DNA from: Lojkania enalia
Taxonomy: Eukaryota; Ascomycota; Dothideomycetes; Pleosporales
Length of the DNA stretch: 64,000 nucleotides
NCBI GenBank assembly: GCA_010094045.1
Contig: ML986586.1
Span: 472,859-536,858, forward strand
Reading direction: 5' to 3'
Of the stretch, positions 22,425 to 33,787 are shown piece by piece (positions within the stretch are counted from its first letter, which is position 1; each line of letters opens with the position of its first letter). The notes under the pieces were generated by a model that did not search any database, had not been told where the DNA came from, and was given only the letters and a program-made list of their open reading frames with translations. The position numbers and the translations under genes are program-made.

Positions 22425-22975
22425 AGGAAGATGTGCAAAGCTAACATTCCGAAGAAGGCAAGCAGCGCAGGCTGGTCGGATAAGGAGAAGGTGTGTGCTT
22501 GTATATCAAACAGTTAGACATTACCAACGTGCCGAAGCTTGCCTATCTGTTAGGATTGCTGGGAAATGGCAATGCTCGTCCAAACTTCTCCGTAAGCGGG
22601 TGTTCAGCGCTATCCCCCCTACCACTAAAACGTCAACCCAGAGCACTCCAATTCCGCCCAGCCGTCTATTGATCGCTTGCTAGCATATGTACGAACGTCT
22701 CCGAGGTACGGGTAAAAGGTGATCTCGCCGCTTTGAAGGCAGGTCAACCACTGTCCAGTGATGGAGAAGGTACCAAGGCCAAGACGCCGGGAAAGAAAAA
22801 GGAAGATAACGCGGACGGTGTCCCCATGATTCCGAAGCGTAAGATGGATACTGAAGGTGATAGAGGTTAGGACGGCTCCTCCAAGAAACGCGGTCGCAAG
22901 AAAAATGCTGAGAAGGCGGATATGAGTATTAAGGCAGAATCTGACGAAGGCCTGGACATCGGTCTCGAGGTCTGA
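22425..22975 (+). pseudogene. Decayed gene for a small, basic, DNA-binding-like protein
   Basis: Coding-like fragments lie in one orientation but are broken. The first encodes AGWSDKEK (22467-22490). After a GTGTGTG run, a shifted frame reads VCLYIKQLDITNVPKLAYLLG, resembling the helical N-terminus of short fungal Myb/SANT-like nuclear proteins. From 22715 another frame reads KGDLAALKAGQPLSSDGEG, then a Lys-rich linker, then hits TAG at 22868-22870. The same frame continues past the TAG for 34 codons with a typical basic/acidic tail (SKKRGRKKNAEKAD) to TGA at 22973-22975. A spliced model can rejoin some parts, but none I found removes the TAG. I read it as a pseudogene. An alternative is a shorter functional protein ending at the TAG. 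Confidence 0.45.
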
Positions 22976-23870
22976 AGGGCTAGAGCTTTCCGGGTATCTA
23001 AACACGGCTTGTAGCCTTCAGCTGCCCTATCCAATACACTCTAACCTCTTACCATGCGTCTCTTTTTTTTGAAAATCGGTTTGCATGTTCCTCCGGCTTT
23101 ATTGGTGGTTATATTGGCAATCAACGGACACAGAGGGTTACCATCAAGTTCAGCTTTGTCCTTGTGGGGAGCTCTAGGGAGCCGAAAGCTAGTTATGGTC
23201 TTTCATTGCTGTTTTCGACTCATGCATGTGCATCCGGGGAGCGCAAGATGGATGTGTGTCGGGCAATCAGTTGCTATGGGTGAATAGTTGTGGCATATTG
23301 GAATTTAAAGGTTATGCCGTGATGCAATGAAATAGGAGTTGCAGTGGAAGAGTCTCTGCTAATTGCACTTGCGTGAATAAGAGGCTCTGCTACCATTGTA
23401 GGAGGTGGTGTCGTGAAGGATGGCAAGCGGCATAGTTCTCTTGGCAGGGCGGGCGATTAGCGAACCCTGATCCATGCCCGCAAGCCAACAGTCTCTCGTC
23501 TTGGATCCCGTCACTTTGCGCCGTAGCCAGGTCATTGCTGTCGCTGTCATTGTCGTGTCGTTGTCCCCATACATTGTCGCTGCGCGGCTCTCTGATCAAG
23601 CGTGTAGCCGCGGGCTTCGTCCTCCCTTGCAGTCGTGGTAGTCTCTCTTTGGCTGCCGCTGACTGGATGCTTCTTGGCCGGGAATCTTTTCTCGCTGCCT
23701 TCAGAAGAAGCCTCACGGCCACTTGCCCTCCCTCAATCACCTCTCGACAGCCCCTGATTGCCTCTTCTCATTCGTACCTATCCTTCCCCTGTTCGCCAAT
23801 TCGACGGTTGGCACAAGCCCAATCCACGACTTGTCGGCGACGCTACGCTGCCTCAATTCACACCCTCCCC
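22976..23870. other. Upstream region of NMA111
   Basis: This is the promoter and probable leader of NMA111. From 23667 an in-frame ATG is joined to the NMA111 start (23871) without a stop, encoding a 68-residue Arg/Ser-rich extension (see findings). No other gene is seen. Confidence 0.45.
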
Positions 23871-26800
23871 ATGGAACAAAATGGCGACGCCCGCACGAAG
23901 CGCAAACAACCTCCAAGCCCCTCTAACGAGCGACCCTTGAAGCAGATCAAACCCGAAATAGATGCTCATACCCGCAACGGCACCTACACTACAACAAGTC
24001 CCGAACTGCAGCCTATGGACGGCACGCCCTCGGGGAGCCTCGAGAGCCTCGACGAATTGTCATCGACACACATTGTGGGCGGCGTACATGACACAGCGGA
24101 ATGGCAAAAGACCATTGAGAAAGTCGTAAGAAATGTCGTATCGATCCACTTCTGCCAGACGTGCTCCTTCGACACTGACCCGGCCGTGGCGACCGAGGCC
24201 ACTGGCTTCGTCGTAGATGCGGAGAAGGGCTATATCCTCACAAACAGGGTGTGTATTGCGTATAATCTCCGCTCATCTCATGCTAACAGACTCGTAGCAC
24301 GTAGTAGGGGCAGGTCCCTTCATCGGCTACTGCATCTTCGATAATCATGAAGAGGTACGCAAGCTAGACCCTGAGTACGACGCTGCCGACTAACTTGGTT
24401 CCACAGTGCGACGTGTACCCTGTTTACCGTGACCCAGTTCACGACTTCGGAATCCTACGTTTCGATCCCAAGGCGATTAAATACATGCCCCTGTCTGCAC
24501 TTGAGCTCCGTCCCGATTTGGCCAAGGTTGGAGTGGAAATTCGCGTTGTAGGAAACGATGCCGGCGAGAAACTAAGTATTCTTTCGGGGGTCATCAGCCG
24601 TCTCGATCGCAACGCGCCTGAGTACGGAGAAGGCTACTCAGATTTCAACACCAACTACATCCAGGCTGCCGCAGCTGCGAGTGGTGGCAGTTCTGGCAGC
24701 CCTGTTGTCAACAAAGACGGATATGCAGTAGCACTACAAGCCGGAGGTCGAGCAGATGGCGCTGCAACTGATTATTTCCTTCCCCTTGATCGACCCCTAC
24801 GAGCGCTTGAACTAGTGCGGAAGGGCGAGCAGGTCCCCCGAGGAACTATCCAAGTACAGTGGATTTTGAAACCTTTCGACGAATGCCGGCGACTGGGCCT
24901 CACTCCGGACTGGGAAACGGCAATCCGACAAAAGTTTCCAAAAGAGACTGGCATGTTAGTCGCAGAAGTCGTACTTGGAGATGGTCCAGCGTCCGGCAAG
25001 ATCCAAGAAGGAGATTTGCTCACTCGGGTTAATGGCAAGCTTCTTACCCAGTTCATCCGCTTGGACACAATACTAGATGATAGTGTCGGCAAGGCGGTCT
25101 CACTCACAGTACAGCGCGCAGGAGAGAATCTGGAATTCGAGCTAGACGTTGCAAATCTTCACGACATTACCCCTGACCGCTTTGTGAGAGTTGCCGGCGC
25201 CTCTTTTCATGATCTTTCTTACCAGCAAGCACGGCTCTATGCTGTTTCATTGAAGAATGCCGGCGTATTTGTCTGCGAGGCGGCCGGCTCCTTTCGTTTC
25301 GCTGATGGCTACACCAACGGATGGCTCGTCCAAGAAGTTGACAATAAACCAACTCCTAACCTGGAGACATTCATCGAAGTCATGCGCGCAATCCCCGATC
25401 GTAAACGGATCGTCATTGTTTACAAGCACCTTCGCGATCTTCATACAGCTAATACGAGCATTACTACGATCGACCGGCACTGGCATGCAGATATGCAGTT
25501 AGCCAAACGCAATGATACAACAGGCCTATGGGACTTTAGCACTATTTCTAAGGCGGTCCCAGCGGTACCCCCTGTTCCTCGACGCGCAAACTTCATACGC
25601 CTAGAGAGCTCGAGCTACCCCGAGGCTGTAGATATCGTCCGTAGTTTTGTCCGGGTGCATGTATCAATGCCGGTCAAGCTCGATGGGTTCCCTAAAGCGC
25701 ACAAGCAAGGCTACGGATTGGTAGTGGACGCCGAACAGGGCTTGGTCCTTGTCTCCCGTGCACTTCTCCCTTACGATCTCTGTGACATATCATTGATCAT
25801 TGCCGATTCAATCTTCGTAGATGCAAAGGTCATATTCATGCACCCCCTCCAAAACTACGCCATCGTTAAGTACGACACGTCTCTAGTCAATGCGCCTGTC
25901 AAGACCCCAAAGTTTTCCAACGAGTTCATCAAAAAGGGCGCAGAAACGATATTCTTTGGATTCAACCAGAACTTCCGTCCTGTCGTTGCCAAAACCGTTG
26001 TTACTGATATTACAACCGTTGCAATACCCGCCAGTGCTGTCACACCTAGGTATCGAAGTTTGAACTTCGATGCCATTACCGTAGACACCAACCAGGCTTC
26101 TCATAGCGCTTGCGGTGTGTTGATCGCTGAAGATGGAACTGTACAAGCACTCTGGCTATCCTATCTTGGTGAACGGACTTCACATAGCGGAAAAGACGTC
26201 GAGTACCACCTCGGACTTGCCGCACCAATGATTCTTCCGGTGCTAAAGGAAATTCAGAGCGGGAAGACACCGAAGCTGCGGATTTTGAATGTTGAGTTTC
26301 AGACGGTACAAATGAGCCAGGCTCGCGTCATGGGTGTTTCTGAGGAATGGATTGAGAAGACAGAGCAAGAGGACCCGGAGCGCCATCAGCTTTTTATGGT
26401 CCGAAAAGTTGATTCTGGCCATGAAGGCGGGCTGCAAGAAGGTGATGTTCTTTTAACTTTGAACAACAAACTCATTACGCGCGCGCCGGATCTGGATGCC
26501 ATGTATAACAACGAATACTTAGACGCCGTCGTGGTTAGGAAACGCGAGGAGTTGTCTCTTCAGGTCCCTACGACTCCAACAGAAGACCTCCAGACAGACC
26601 GGGTCGTAAATTTCTGTGGCGCTACACTCCACCGGCCACATCAAGCCGTTCGTCAGCAAATCAGCAAAATCCATTCAGACGTATACATATCTTCCCGGGC
26701 TCGCGGGTCGCCCGCGTACATGTACGGCCTTGCCCCTACAAATTTCATTACGCACGTCAATAACGTGCCGACGGCGGATCTTGATTCTTTTCTCAAAGAA

Positions 26801-27064
26801 GCCAAGAAAATTGGTGACAACGAATACTTCAGGCTAAAGGTCATGACGTTCGATAACGTCCCGTGGGTCGCTACCATGAAGAAAAATGAGCACTACTTTC
26901 CAACCGTGGAGTATCTCAAGGACGCAAACGAGCCGCTTGGCTGGCGCAAGATCATCCATGAATACGAGGAAACCGGTGCAATGGAGGAGACAGCGCCAGT
27001 GGAGATGGAGGCAGATGCTCACGAGGAACTCCTAGAGGGTGCTGAAGGCGGCGGCCAAGGATAA
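23871..27064 (+). CDS. NMA111: Nma111-type HtrA serine protease
   Basis: A nuclear HtrA-family protease, pro-apoptotic in yeast. Three exons (23871-24248, 24298-24354, 24407-27064) give about 1,030 residues, the family's normal length. The N-terminus carries a basic KRKQPP-type stretch, plausible as a nuclear localisation signal. The catalytic triad of the first protease domain is visible: His127 (NRHVVGAG, first codon of exon 2), Asp158 ([11 protein letters not shown]) and Ser241 ([10 protein letters not shown]). PDZ-like segments follow ([18 protein letters not shown]). A second, degenerate protease-like unit starts near residue 440 ([20 protein letters not shown]) and has [13 protein letters not shown] where a serine nucleophile motif would be. 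A C-terminal PDZ-like region ([15 protein letters not shown]) and an acidic tail end the protein. The chosen ATG is the family's usual start; an upstream in-frame ATG exists at 23667. Confidence 0.95.
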
Positions 27065-28375
27065 GGTGATATATACTACTTCTGTCGGCTGACGTACGAT
27101 TTTGTGATACAGGCTTGTTTGGATGCTCAGCCAGCTCTCGTCTTAACGAGCAGTGGCACGCATTGTGTTTTGAGTCTCGCGATTGTGGCAGGTGTGGCAA
27201 GGACAGGACATAGCCGTTGTAGATACCCTCATGACTCCTTCGTGGTGTATAGCCACTATTTCTGGCTAGCAGCATACGTGTAATATAGTAGACAGTCGGT
27301 ATTGCATCAAGACTTGCGCAGAGCACCTCACTCGAAGCGCGGATACGCACAATAGAAATATGCCTTGCGGTCTAGTTCAGCCTTAGATGGCCTAATTGGG
27401 GTCCACTCAAAGCTTAATCGCACGTGGTATCCATGTTGGTGAAGGATTTGCCTCGGTCCGTGCAAGGCCCTATCTATCCGGCTAATAAATCAGCTTGCAG
27501 TTCTCCCGAAAATCGATTGAAAAGAATGGCAATTGCGTAGTCCATTGCGTCAGTGCCTGAGGTTGAATGTCCTACCTAAGCTTTCAGGCAGCAGCATTAA
27601 TACACTGACCCTCCTGTTTGGTGCATCCGCCCGCTCGTGCCGCTGGACATCTCGTACGCTGCGCCACGATTGTGGTTGAGCAAGCGATCGCGTCTTACTC
27701 GATGCGGCAGAGCTTGCGAAAAGCTGAGGGTCGAAATTCTTGGGATGAGTCCACGAGCAGTTTGGGGCAGTCGAAACACCCGCCAACGGGGAATTGAATG
27801 ACTCCATCCGCCGACCCCGGGCCCGGTGTTCTGCGCGACCTTCGTCCGATTATGAGTAATTTCGTATTCTTGCGCGTTCTCAACTACTCGGTACCATCAC
27901 TCCTTCTCTTATAGGCTCCTGAGGCTGTGTCCATTGCTGACACTATTCTTAACGAATTGAACCTATCATCTACCAAGGGCAGCGGAAAGGATCGAGAGGC
28001 CAGGGCCAAGGAGGTGGACCAGGGCGTCTCCGCCCTCATTACGGCCGACCCTCTTACTACAATCCGAGGGACACGTACGTTAAGCGTCGTCTACAGTGCC
28101 GGTGACAGGGCTAGGGCCATTTCCTGAGATTCGAAACGGAAACTGGGGGAAGGGCTGATACCAGATTAGAGGCCTTATGTGTACATGTCTTCGTATGCTT
28201 TAGAGGCGGAGTGCTAGCTATATCATACTGCTTTCTTTTGTCTCGGATTGGGGAAGGATATATATCATACCTTTGTTTTCAGGCACTAAAAAGTCTGTTC
28301 TCAGCGTCGGAATATCAGGTTTTCTATTTTTTATTTGTAATCTTCTTCGGTTGTTGCTGCTTAGCATCTGTCAAG
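27065..28375. other. Intergenic region with an exon-like fragment
   Basis: No complete gene is seen. One coding-looking segment at 27915-28074 is listed separately. The stretch just before the Zn2Cys6 start (about 28210-28375) is T-rich, as expected for a promoter or leader. Confidence 0.4.
27915..28074 (+). pseudogene. Isolated exon-like fragment of unknown gene
   Basis: A 53-codon open segment is bounded by TTATAG on the 5' side and GTACGT on the 3' side, like an exon between two introns. It encodes VSIADTILNELNLSSTKGSG and then a charged helical stretch (DREARAKEVDQGVSALI). Codon choice looks like that of the nearby genes. I could not connect it in frame to any exon before or after, and I do not recognise the family. 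It may be a gene relic or part of a non-coding transcript. Confidence 0.25.
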
Positions 28376-30726
28376 ATGGTGTACACTGGCAAGCCCAGCC
28401 GCGGCTGCCAGATGTGTAAAAGCCGCAGGATCAAGGTGCGTTTTAATCTCCTTACTTTCTGCTCCTTCGTACAAATCCAGTCCGGACACTAGTGAGTGGC
28501 GAATTTCCCAAAGGTGATTGGCTCTGAGCGTCACATTGGCGAACTCGATGGAAAGCTAGAAAAGGAAGCTTATGATTACACCATCATGAATATTCCAGGG
28601 CACGATCGCACCCATGTGCAATATCTCTGTATCATATACTAATTCGTAGTGTAGTGCGATGAGAAGCGTCCAACATGTGGGCAATGTCAGAAGTCTGGCA
28701 GAACTTGTCCCGGATATCCGGATGAGTTCGATTTGGTATTCCGAGATGAGAATAAGGCAATGGAAAGAAAGGCGAGGAAGACTTCTAGTGCAAGAAGCGG
28801 CGCCTCTCAAGGTTCTCCATCTTCGTGAGTTTGTCCCTTGATCTTTTTGGTTTCCCACGTCCCATTACCGGCAAATGAGCTCTGGTTAGTTTTGGCTTAA
28901 ACAAGCCTTTACCAAGCAGCATCCCTCCTTGGTCTACAATCCAAGAAATGAAAACCGCTCCATCTGGCTATCCATACAAGTGCTTTGCAGTCTTGCGCGA
29001 CGATCGCATGACGCACGGCGGAACGTAGTTCAAATTGCACACGCTAACTCATAAACAGGCTATCTCCGTCCTCAACGTTTGATACTACGCTCGGCAGGGG
29101 CTCGTTCACTGTGGGAGAATTCTCAGGATCTCGTACACCCTCGGACGTAGACCAGGGTCAGTCACTAGTGATTCCTCCGTACTACACTCCGCCGGATCAT
29201 GATCTATTTCAAGCTTTCATGTGGAATCTTCAAAACGCAATCCCCCAAAGCATCATCATGCCCCCCGAAGTGGAGGCTGTGCCTTTCTTTTTCAAGAATT
29301 TCGTCTCGCTTCCACTGCAGGCAGAAGCAATGAGAGGATTTCTGGAGCTTCTCCACCCATTGTATAATCAAGCTCGGCCATCTTCTGCATTGCATTTGGC
29401 GACGAATGCTGTTGCCCTTGCCGCATGTGGAAACTATCCCGGCAGACAAGATCTGCTGAGGGAGGCCGCAGCGACCTACGGCAAGGCATTAGGAAAGCTA
29501 AACTCTGACCTCAAAGATCCTGTGGCTTCCCGCGCTGATGAAACTGTTCTTGCTACGCTTCTGTTCTCCTTGTATGAAGTAAGTCGTATAATTACTTCTG
29601 CAAGAATTTCAGTAGTCTTCTTCCTGTCAGTGTAGTTTTAAAATTCCCCTACTTACTTTGCATAGACGATAATGTCGAACGACGACACAATAACGGCCTG
29701 GGCAAATCACATCGACGGCGCCGTAGCACTCACCAAGATGAGAGGCACCGAGCAGTTCAACAACGAAATGTCGCATGATGTTTTTCGGGCCGTGCGAACA
29801 ATGATGGTTGCATTCCCTTCTTCAAAATTTCCGTCACAACAATGCTGATGTATGTAGATCACGAGCTGTGTCCAAAGATCTAAGCCAGTGGAACCATTCC
29901 CGGGAGAGTATGGGTGGGTAGGAAGAGAGAGCACCGACGAGGAAAACGCCGCTAATAGACTAACCTTAATTTGTATTGATCTGCCAAATATTCGGGCACG
30001 AGCAACCGCCCTGACCAACTCACCTTATGACAAAGCGCTCGAGAAAGAGGCTCTCGCAGTCCTAGAGTTTGCTCAAATGGTAGACTCGAACCTTCAGGAA
30101 TGGTATCGTACATTACCGAGTGATTGGCACTATCAGACAGTAGGAATGGTGAACGAGATTCCAGAAGACGTCACCATCTCCGAGCATTGGATTGGGCCGC
30201 AACATGTTTACCAGGACGTCCATCTCGCCAGTATCGTCAACGACTATAGAGTTTGCCGGATTTTCTGCCAGAGCGTCGTCATAGGATGCATTAATTGGTT
30301 GGTACCTGGCGGCACAAATCCTCTCGGTACCGCCTATGATACCGCACTTTTCACCATCCAAACGATGGTGGACGAGATATCGGCTTGTGTCTCATTCCAT
30401 TTGTCTTACGATATGCAACCTCGGGCAAAGGAACTAGGCCAGGATAAAGATGGTAAACCAGCCGCCACAATCGCGACTACAGATGCTGTGCTAACCTAGG
30501 ACCAGCTGCGGAGGCATTTGGTGGCTATTCCCTTGTTTGGCCACTATATGTCGCATCTAATGCCGAGTCTATTCCGAAACGCCAAAGGGAGTGGCTCACC
30601 AGCCGATTGTTCGTAATTGGCTCGAGGTTTGGGCTCAGCGCTGCTCAAGTCCTTGTTCTTGCCCGCCGCCACGTGCTCACCTGTGGTCCTATGTTTTCCC
30701 CTCCTTCTCCGAGCTCACTTCAATAA
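28376..30726 (+). CDS. Zn2Cys6 transcription factor with fungal-specific C-terminal domain
   Basis: A predicted fungal binuclear zinc-cluster regulator of about 570 residues. Exons are 28376-28435, 28655-28824, 29059-29578, 29666-29806, 29858-30452 and 30500-30726. Joined exons 1 and 2 give the cluster GCQMCKSRRIKCDEKRPTCG followed by QCQKSGRTCPGY, with all six cysteines in Cys-x2-Cys-x6-Cys-x5-Cys-x2-Cys-x6-Cys spacing. The first intron (219 nt) splits the cluster just before the third Cys, a common position in this family. The C-terminal part has the usual pattern of a fungal-specific regulatory domain, ending with GGYSLVWPLYVASNAESIPK. The last intron is only 47 nt and its acceptor is the CCTAG that would otherwise read as a stop, so an unspliced reading ends 75 codons early. 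Targets are unknown, and no obvious adjacent pathway gene exists apart from the P450 3 kb away. Confidence 0.87.
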
Positions 30727-31455
30727 TATGTATGCTGCCCTTCACTCACTATTCAGTTCTTGTATTAGTATTCTAGGAAACGCTATGGGGGTGGAATGAC
30801 AGAACACATAGGAGATGTGATGATTGTACGATCTAAGGGAATACGGCTGGCCATGTATCACCTAGAAGAGTATATGTATGTAACTTATTCGCATTCGATT
30901 CGAGCTTCGGCCCCCACGTGCAGCAAGAAACACTCGTACTTTTTTCGTGCTAGTCGTCGGACTGATGTTGCGCGAGATGTCAAGAGACTTACGTTATGAA
31001 GTGTTCGAACACAAATACATCCAAGTACACGCTGACGGGAATAACGAGAGGATATGTAGAGGCATAGTTTTCATGGCTCCAGTTTTCATCAGTCCAAAGA
31101 GTTGCTCCAGAACCTGAGATCTCCCTTTCTGATCTCGCTAACCGTGCGGGCCGCCTTTGCCAAGTCCGTCTAGGCCAGTCAACCATCTGCTTGTTTCATC
31201 TGCAAGCCATCGCGAAGTGAGCGTGCCAACGGCATGCGACAGCGTCGGACCATCCGTCTCCCTTTAGTTTTTTCCGTCCTGACCTAACCCACACGCTTCT
31301 ATTCATCATACTCCCACCACCATTCATTAAACAAACGTAGAACTTACCATTCACACCGCTAACCAATTTTCGGATACCCTGCGACTCTCTCGTTACCCCG
31401 CTTTGGATGCCCACACTCAATTGATTATTGGGACCTAGGCTTCAACCACTTCAGA
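30727..31455. other. Intergenic region
   Basis: This stretch is 0.73 kb between the Zn2Cys6 gene and the small membrane-protein gene. No gene, repeat or RNA was recognised. The last ~100 bp before the next ATG are pyrimidine-rich in part. Confidence 0.4.
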
Positions 31456-31973
31456 ATGAGCGCTCTAGGCAATTTAATCCCCCTAATCATTCTATTCCTC
31501 TTCGTCGGCGGCCTAGCATGGGTTGGTTATCAGGTATGTGGCATTGCTGCGATTGGGGCGTTTTTCGACATCGAGCGTTGATTGTGCAACTGCAGATATA
31601 CTTATACACGAATCAACTCGCGGATCGCGGCGTACGCAAGATGGAGAAGAAGAATGTCATGTTCACAAAGGACGGCATGAAGGTCGGAGTAAAGGAGGTC
31701 AAGGCGGAGGATTACGCGGATAGGACGCAGAGGTAAAGTGTCGCATGATAAGGTTGGTTGCGAGACGGGCTGACTCTCTCGCAGAGCTTTCGTGAAGACT
31801 TGGAATGCGGCCCACGAAGGCGATAACGGGAAAAAGACGTGAGTACTGCCATAGTCCAAGCATGCGCTACTTTTGTGAATACATACTGACCACTCTTATT
31901 CTCCAGAACTTCGCGCTCCTCGTACACAAGCTCTGCGCCAGCCTCACGAACAAACTCGCACAAGTCCAAGTAG
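31456..31973 (+). CDS. Small single-span membrane protein of unknown function
   Basis: Four short exons (31456-31533, 31596-31732, 31785-31838, 31907-31973) encode 111 residues; all phases and splice signals agree. One hydrophobic segment near the N-terminus (about residues 7-25, LIPLIILFLFVGGLAWVGY) is followed by IYLYTNQLADRG. Then comes a basic, well-ordered part (KKNVMFTKDGMKVGVKEVKA) and a Ser/Thr/Lys-rich tail ending TNSHKSK. Few residues precede the span and the positive charge follows it, suggesting that the C-terminus faces the cytosol. I recall similar small proteins with a KKM-rich, FTKDGMKVGVKE-like core in other filamentous fungi, without known function. Without splicing, only unrelated frames of about 100 codons appear. 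Confidence 0.8.
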
Positions 31974-33787
31974 ACGGTCTATAACAGGAGGGTGTAAGAG
32001 TACTGAAGATCGATATTAAATGTCCACGCTGTCAGGCTGGAAGAGATTCGAACTCAGCGTCGTGTTGGACCCGAGAATGGTACATGCAACCGTGACATTC
32101 TATGAAAAGTAGGCGTTGATCGGGGTTTCCGGCCATACTCTTGACTGTGAAAGTGTTCATGTAACGACGGGAGCCGAGCAGCCTTTGTAATAATTACTAT
32201 ACATAGTCTCGATTAACGAGTCATGAATAGCAGAGTTTTTACGGTTATAAGACACCATAGTTGGAAGTGCGAGTCGGCTTCAGCCCGTACTTCAGCCCGT
32301 ACTCCGGGTGAAGCTTGAATGCCGTTTATCCACCCACCATTACCCCCCCAAGGTTACTGCTTGGCTTCTTTTCAGCTACAAGCCATAAGAGGAAAGTTTT
32401 GCCTTAGCGTTCCCCTTTCGTAAACAATGACAAAGACGACGATGTTAGATCTGCCTTCGATCTCGAGATGATCGCGTACGACCACGTGCAACACGTGCAA
32501 CATGTTTACCGTCATCTACGCCCATTAACGCTCTGTGGTGGAATATGGACCGGATGTTCGCTCTTTCCAATCCAGCCCAGCAGCCTCAAATGCAAGACTG
32601 ATGATTCTGTGTTTGGTTTCTCGGTCGTTAAGATACTATAATTGCCGCTTTGCGACGTGGAAGATTGGCAGCCTTCCAAGACAGGTAGGCGCACGGACGT
32701 TTCAGAATAGCTCGCGCTTAATCAGCTTAGCCTTGCCAAGTTCTTACACAGCCAATAGCTAATATCGCAACCCTGTCTCTTCAATGTTATGCGACTAATT
32801 TGTTCCACGGATGACTATCCCGCCGGACATGCCACGATGAGCTACGGTGCATCTTCATCCTGTCATATGGCGGCTCTCGAGGACAAATGCGTCGGCCGAC
32901 CGGCCATATCGGTCCTTTACATACGCCAGGACGGGTCTGCCGGAACCAGTCCTTGGGCTCTCGTTTCGCAGCTGAATTGAGCAAGCGGTCTTGCACAAGA
33001 CCCCCTCGCTGTCAAGAGTCAAGTCTACATCAGCTCTACGCCACTTCGCCCTGTCCGTTTCGTCTTGGCCACTCGTGTTCGCATGATGCTCAGCTACAGG
33101 GGACTCCGTGGAAGAATCGCACTGTGGTCTCTAAACTACAGTTGTTGAGATGGGATTCATGTGTGGGATGTAAGGGGAAAGGATTAGTAGTTTTAATTTC
33201 GCCGTTGGGAGTTTTGGTGATTGGTTCCTAAATTCCTTACCATCTACCGTGACACGCAGCGCGTGGCGCCCCCTGCACGCAGGTCCACCGTGGAGTACAT
33301 ACCTAATCCTCTGCCTCCACTGCGCGCACCTGGGGCATGAACAGCGGCAGCCAGCAGCCGTGGCTATGGTCAAAGCAATGTTCCCTGCGCGGCACACCGC
33401 CATGAGCGACCCACGGAAACACCGCAAGGGACTAGACGGGTCCAATGAACTAGATTGGAAGAGATTAGCGCCTGCTACATCTCAGTGCTGACTTCAGTCT
33501 TTAGCTCCAGGGTATAATGAGTGTTAAAAAAAAATGTGGCGCATGGCATGGAGGGTTGCTTTGCTGGGCGCATGGGAACAGCGTATATCAATGAAGGCAA
33601 GAGCCAGGCTAGGTTACGACTTCCGTCTTTCAAGTGCACACCTCATTTAGCTGTCACTTCACCCACCACTTCATTTGCGTCGTCTTCCTTCTACGCCCTC
33701 CTAAGTTGTTTGGCGAAACAACGGCCTTTAGAAAAGGACCGGTCGCTCCAAGCCCGCTTCACTCTTCGCTACCCTCTCGCTAACAGC
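31974..33787. other. Gene-free region upstream of the P450
   Basis: Several frames of 60-114 codons overlap on both strands (for example 32887-33231 +, 33131-33445 -). None has splice continuity or recognisable sequence. A TTCGAA string near 32055 resembles a tRNA B box, but no tRNA folds around it. The final ~200 bp before 33788 are CT-rich promoter-like sequence. Confidence 0.4.

Noticed and set aside
32040..32130. tRNA gene suggested by a TTCGAA string
   Set aside because: Only three T-stem pairs form and no matching acceptor stem or A box was found.
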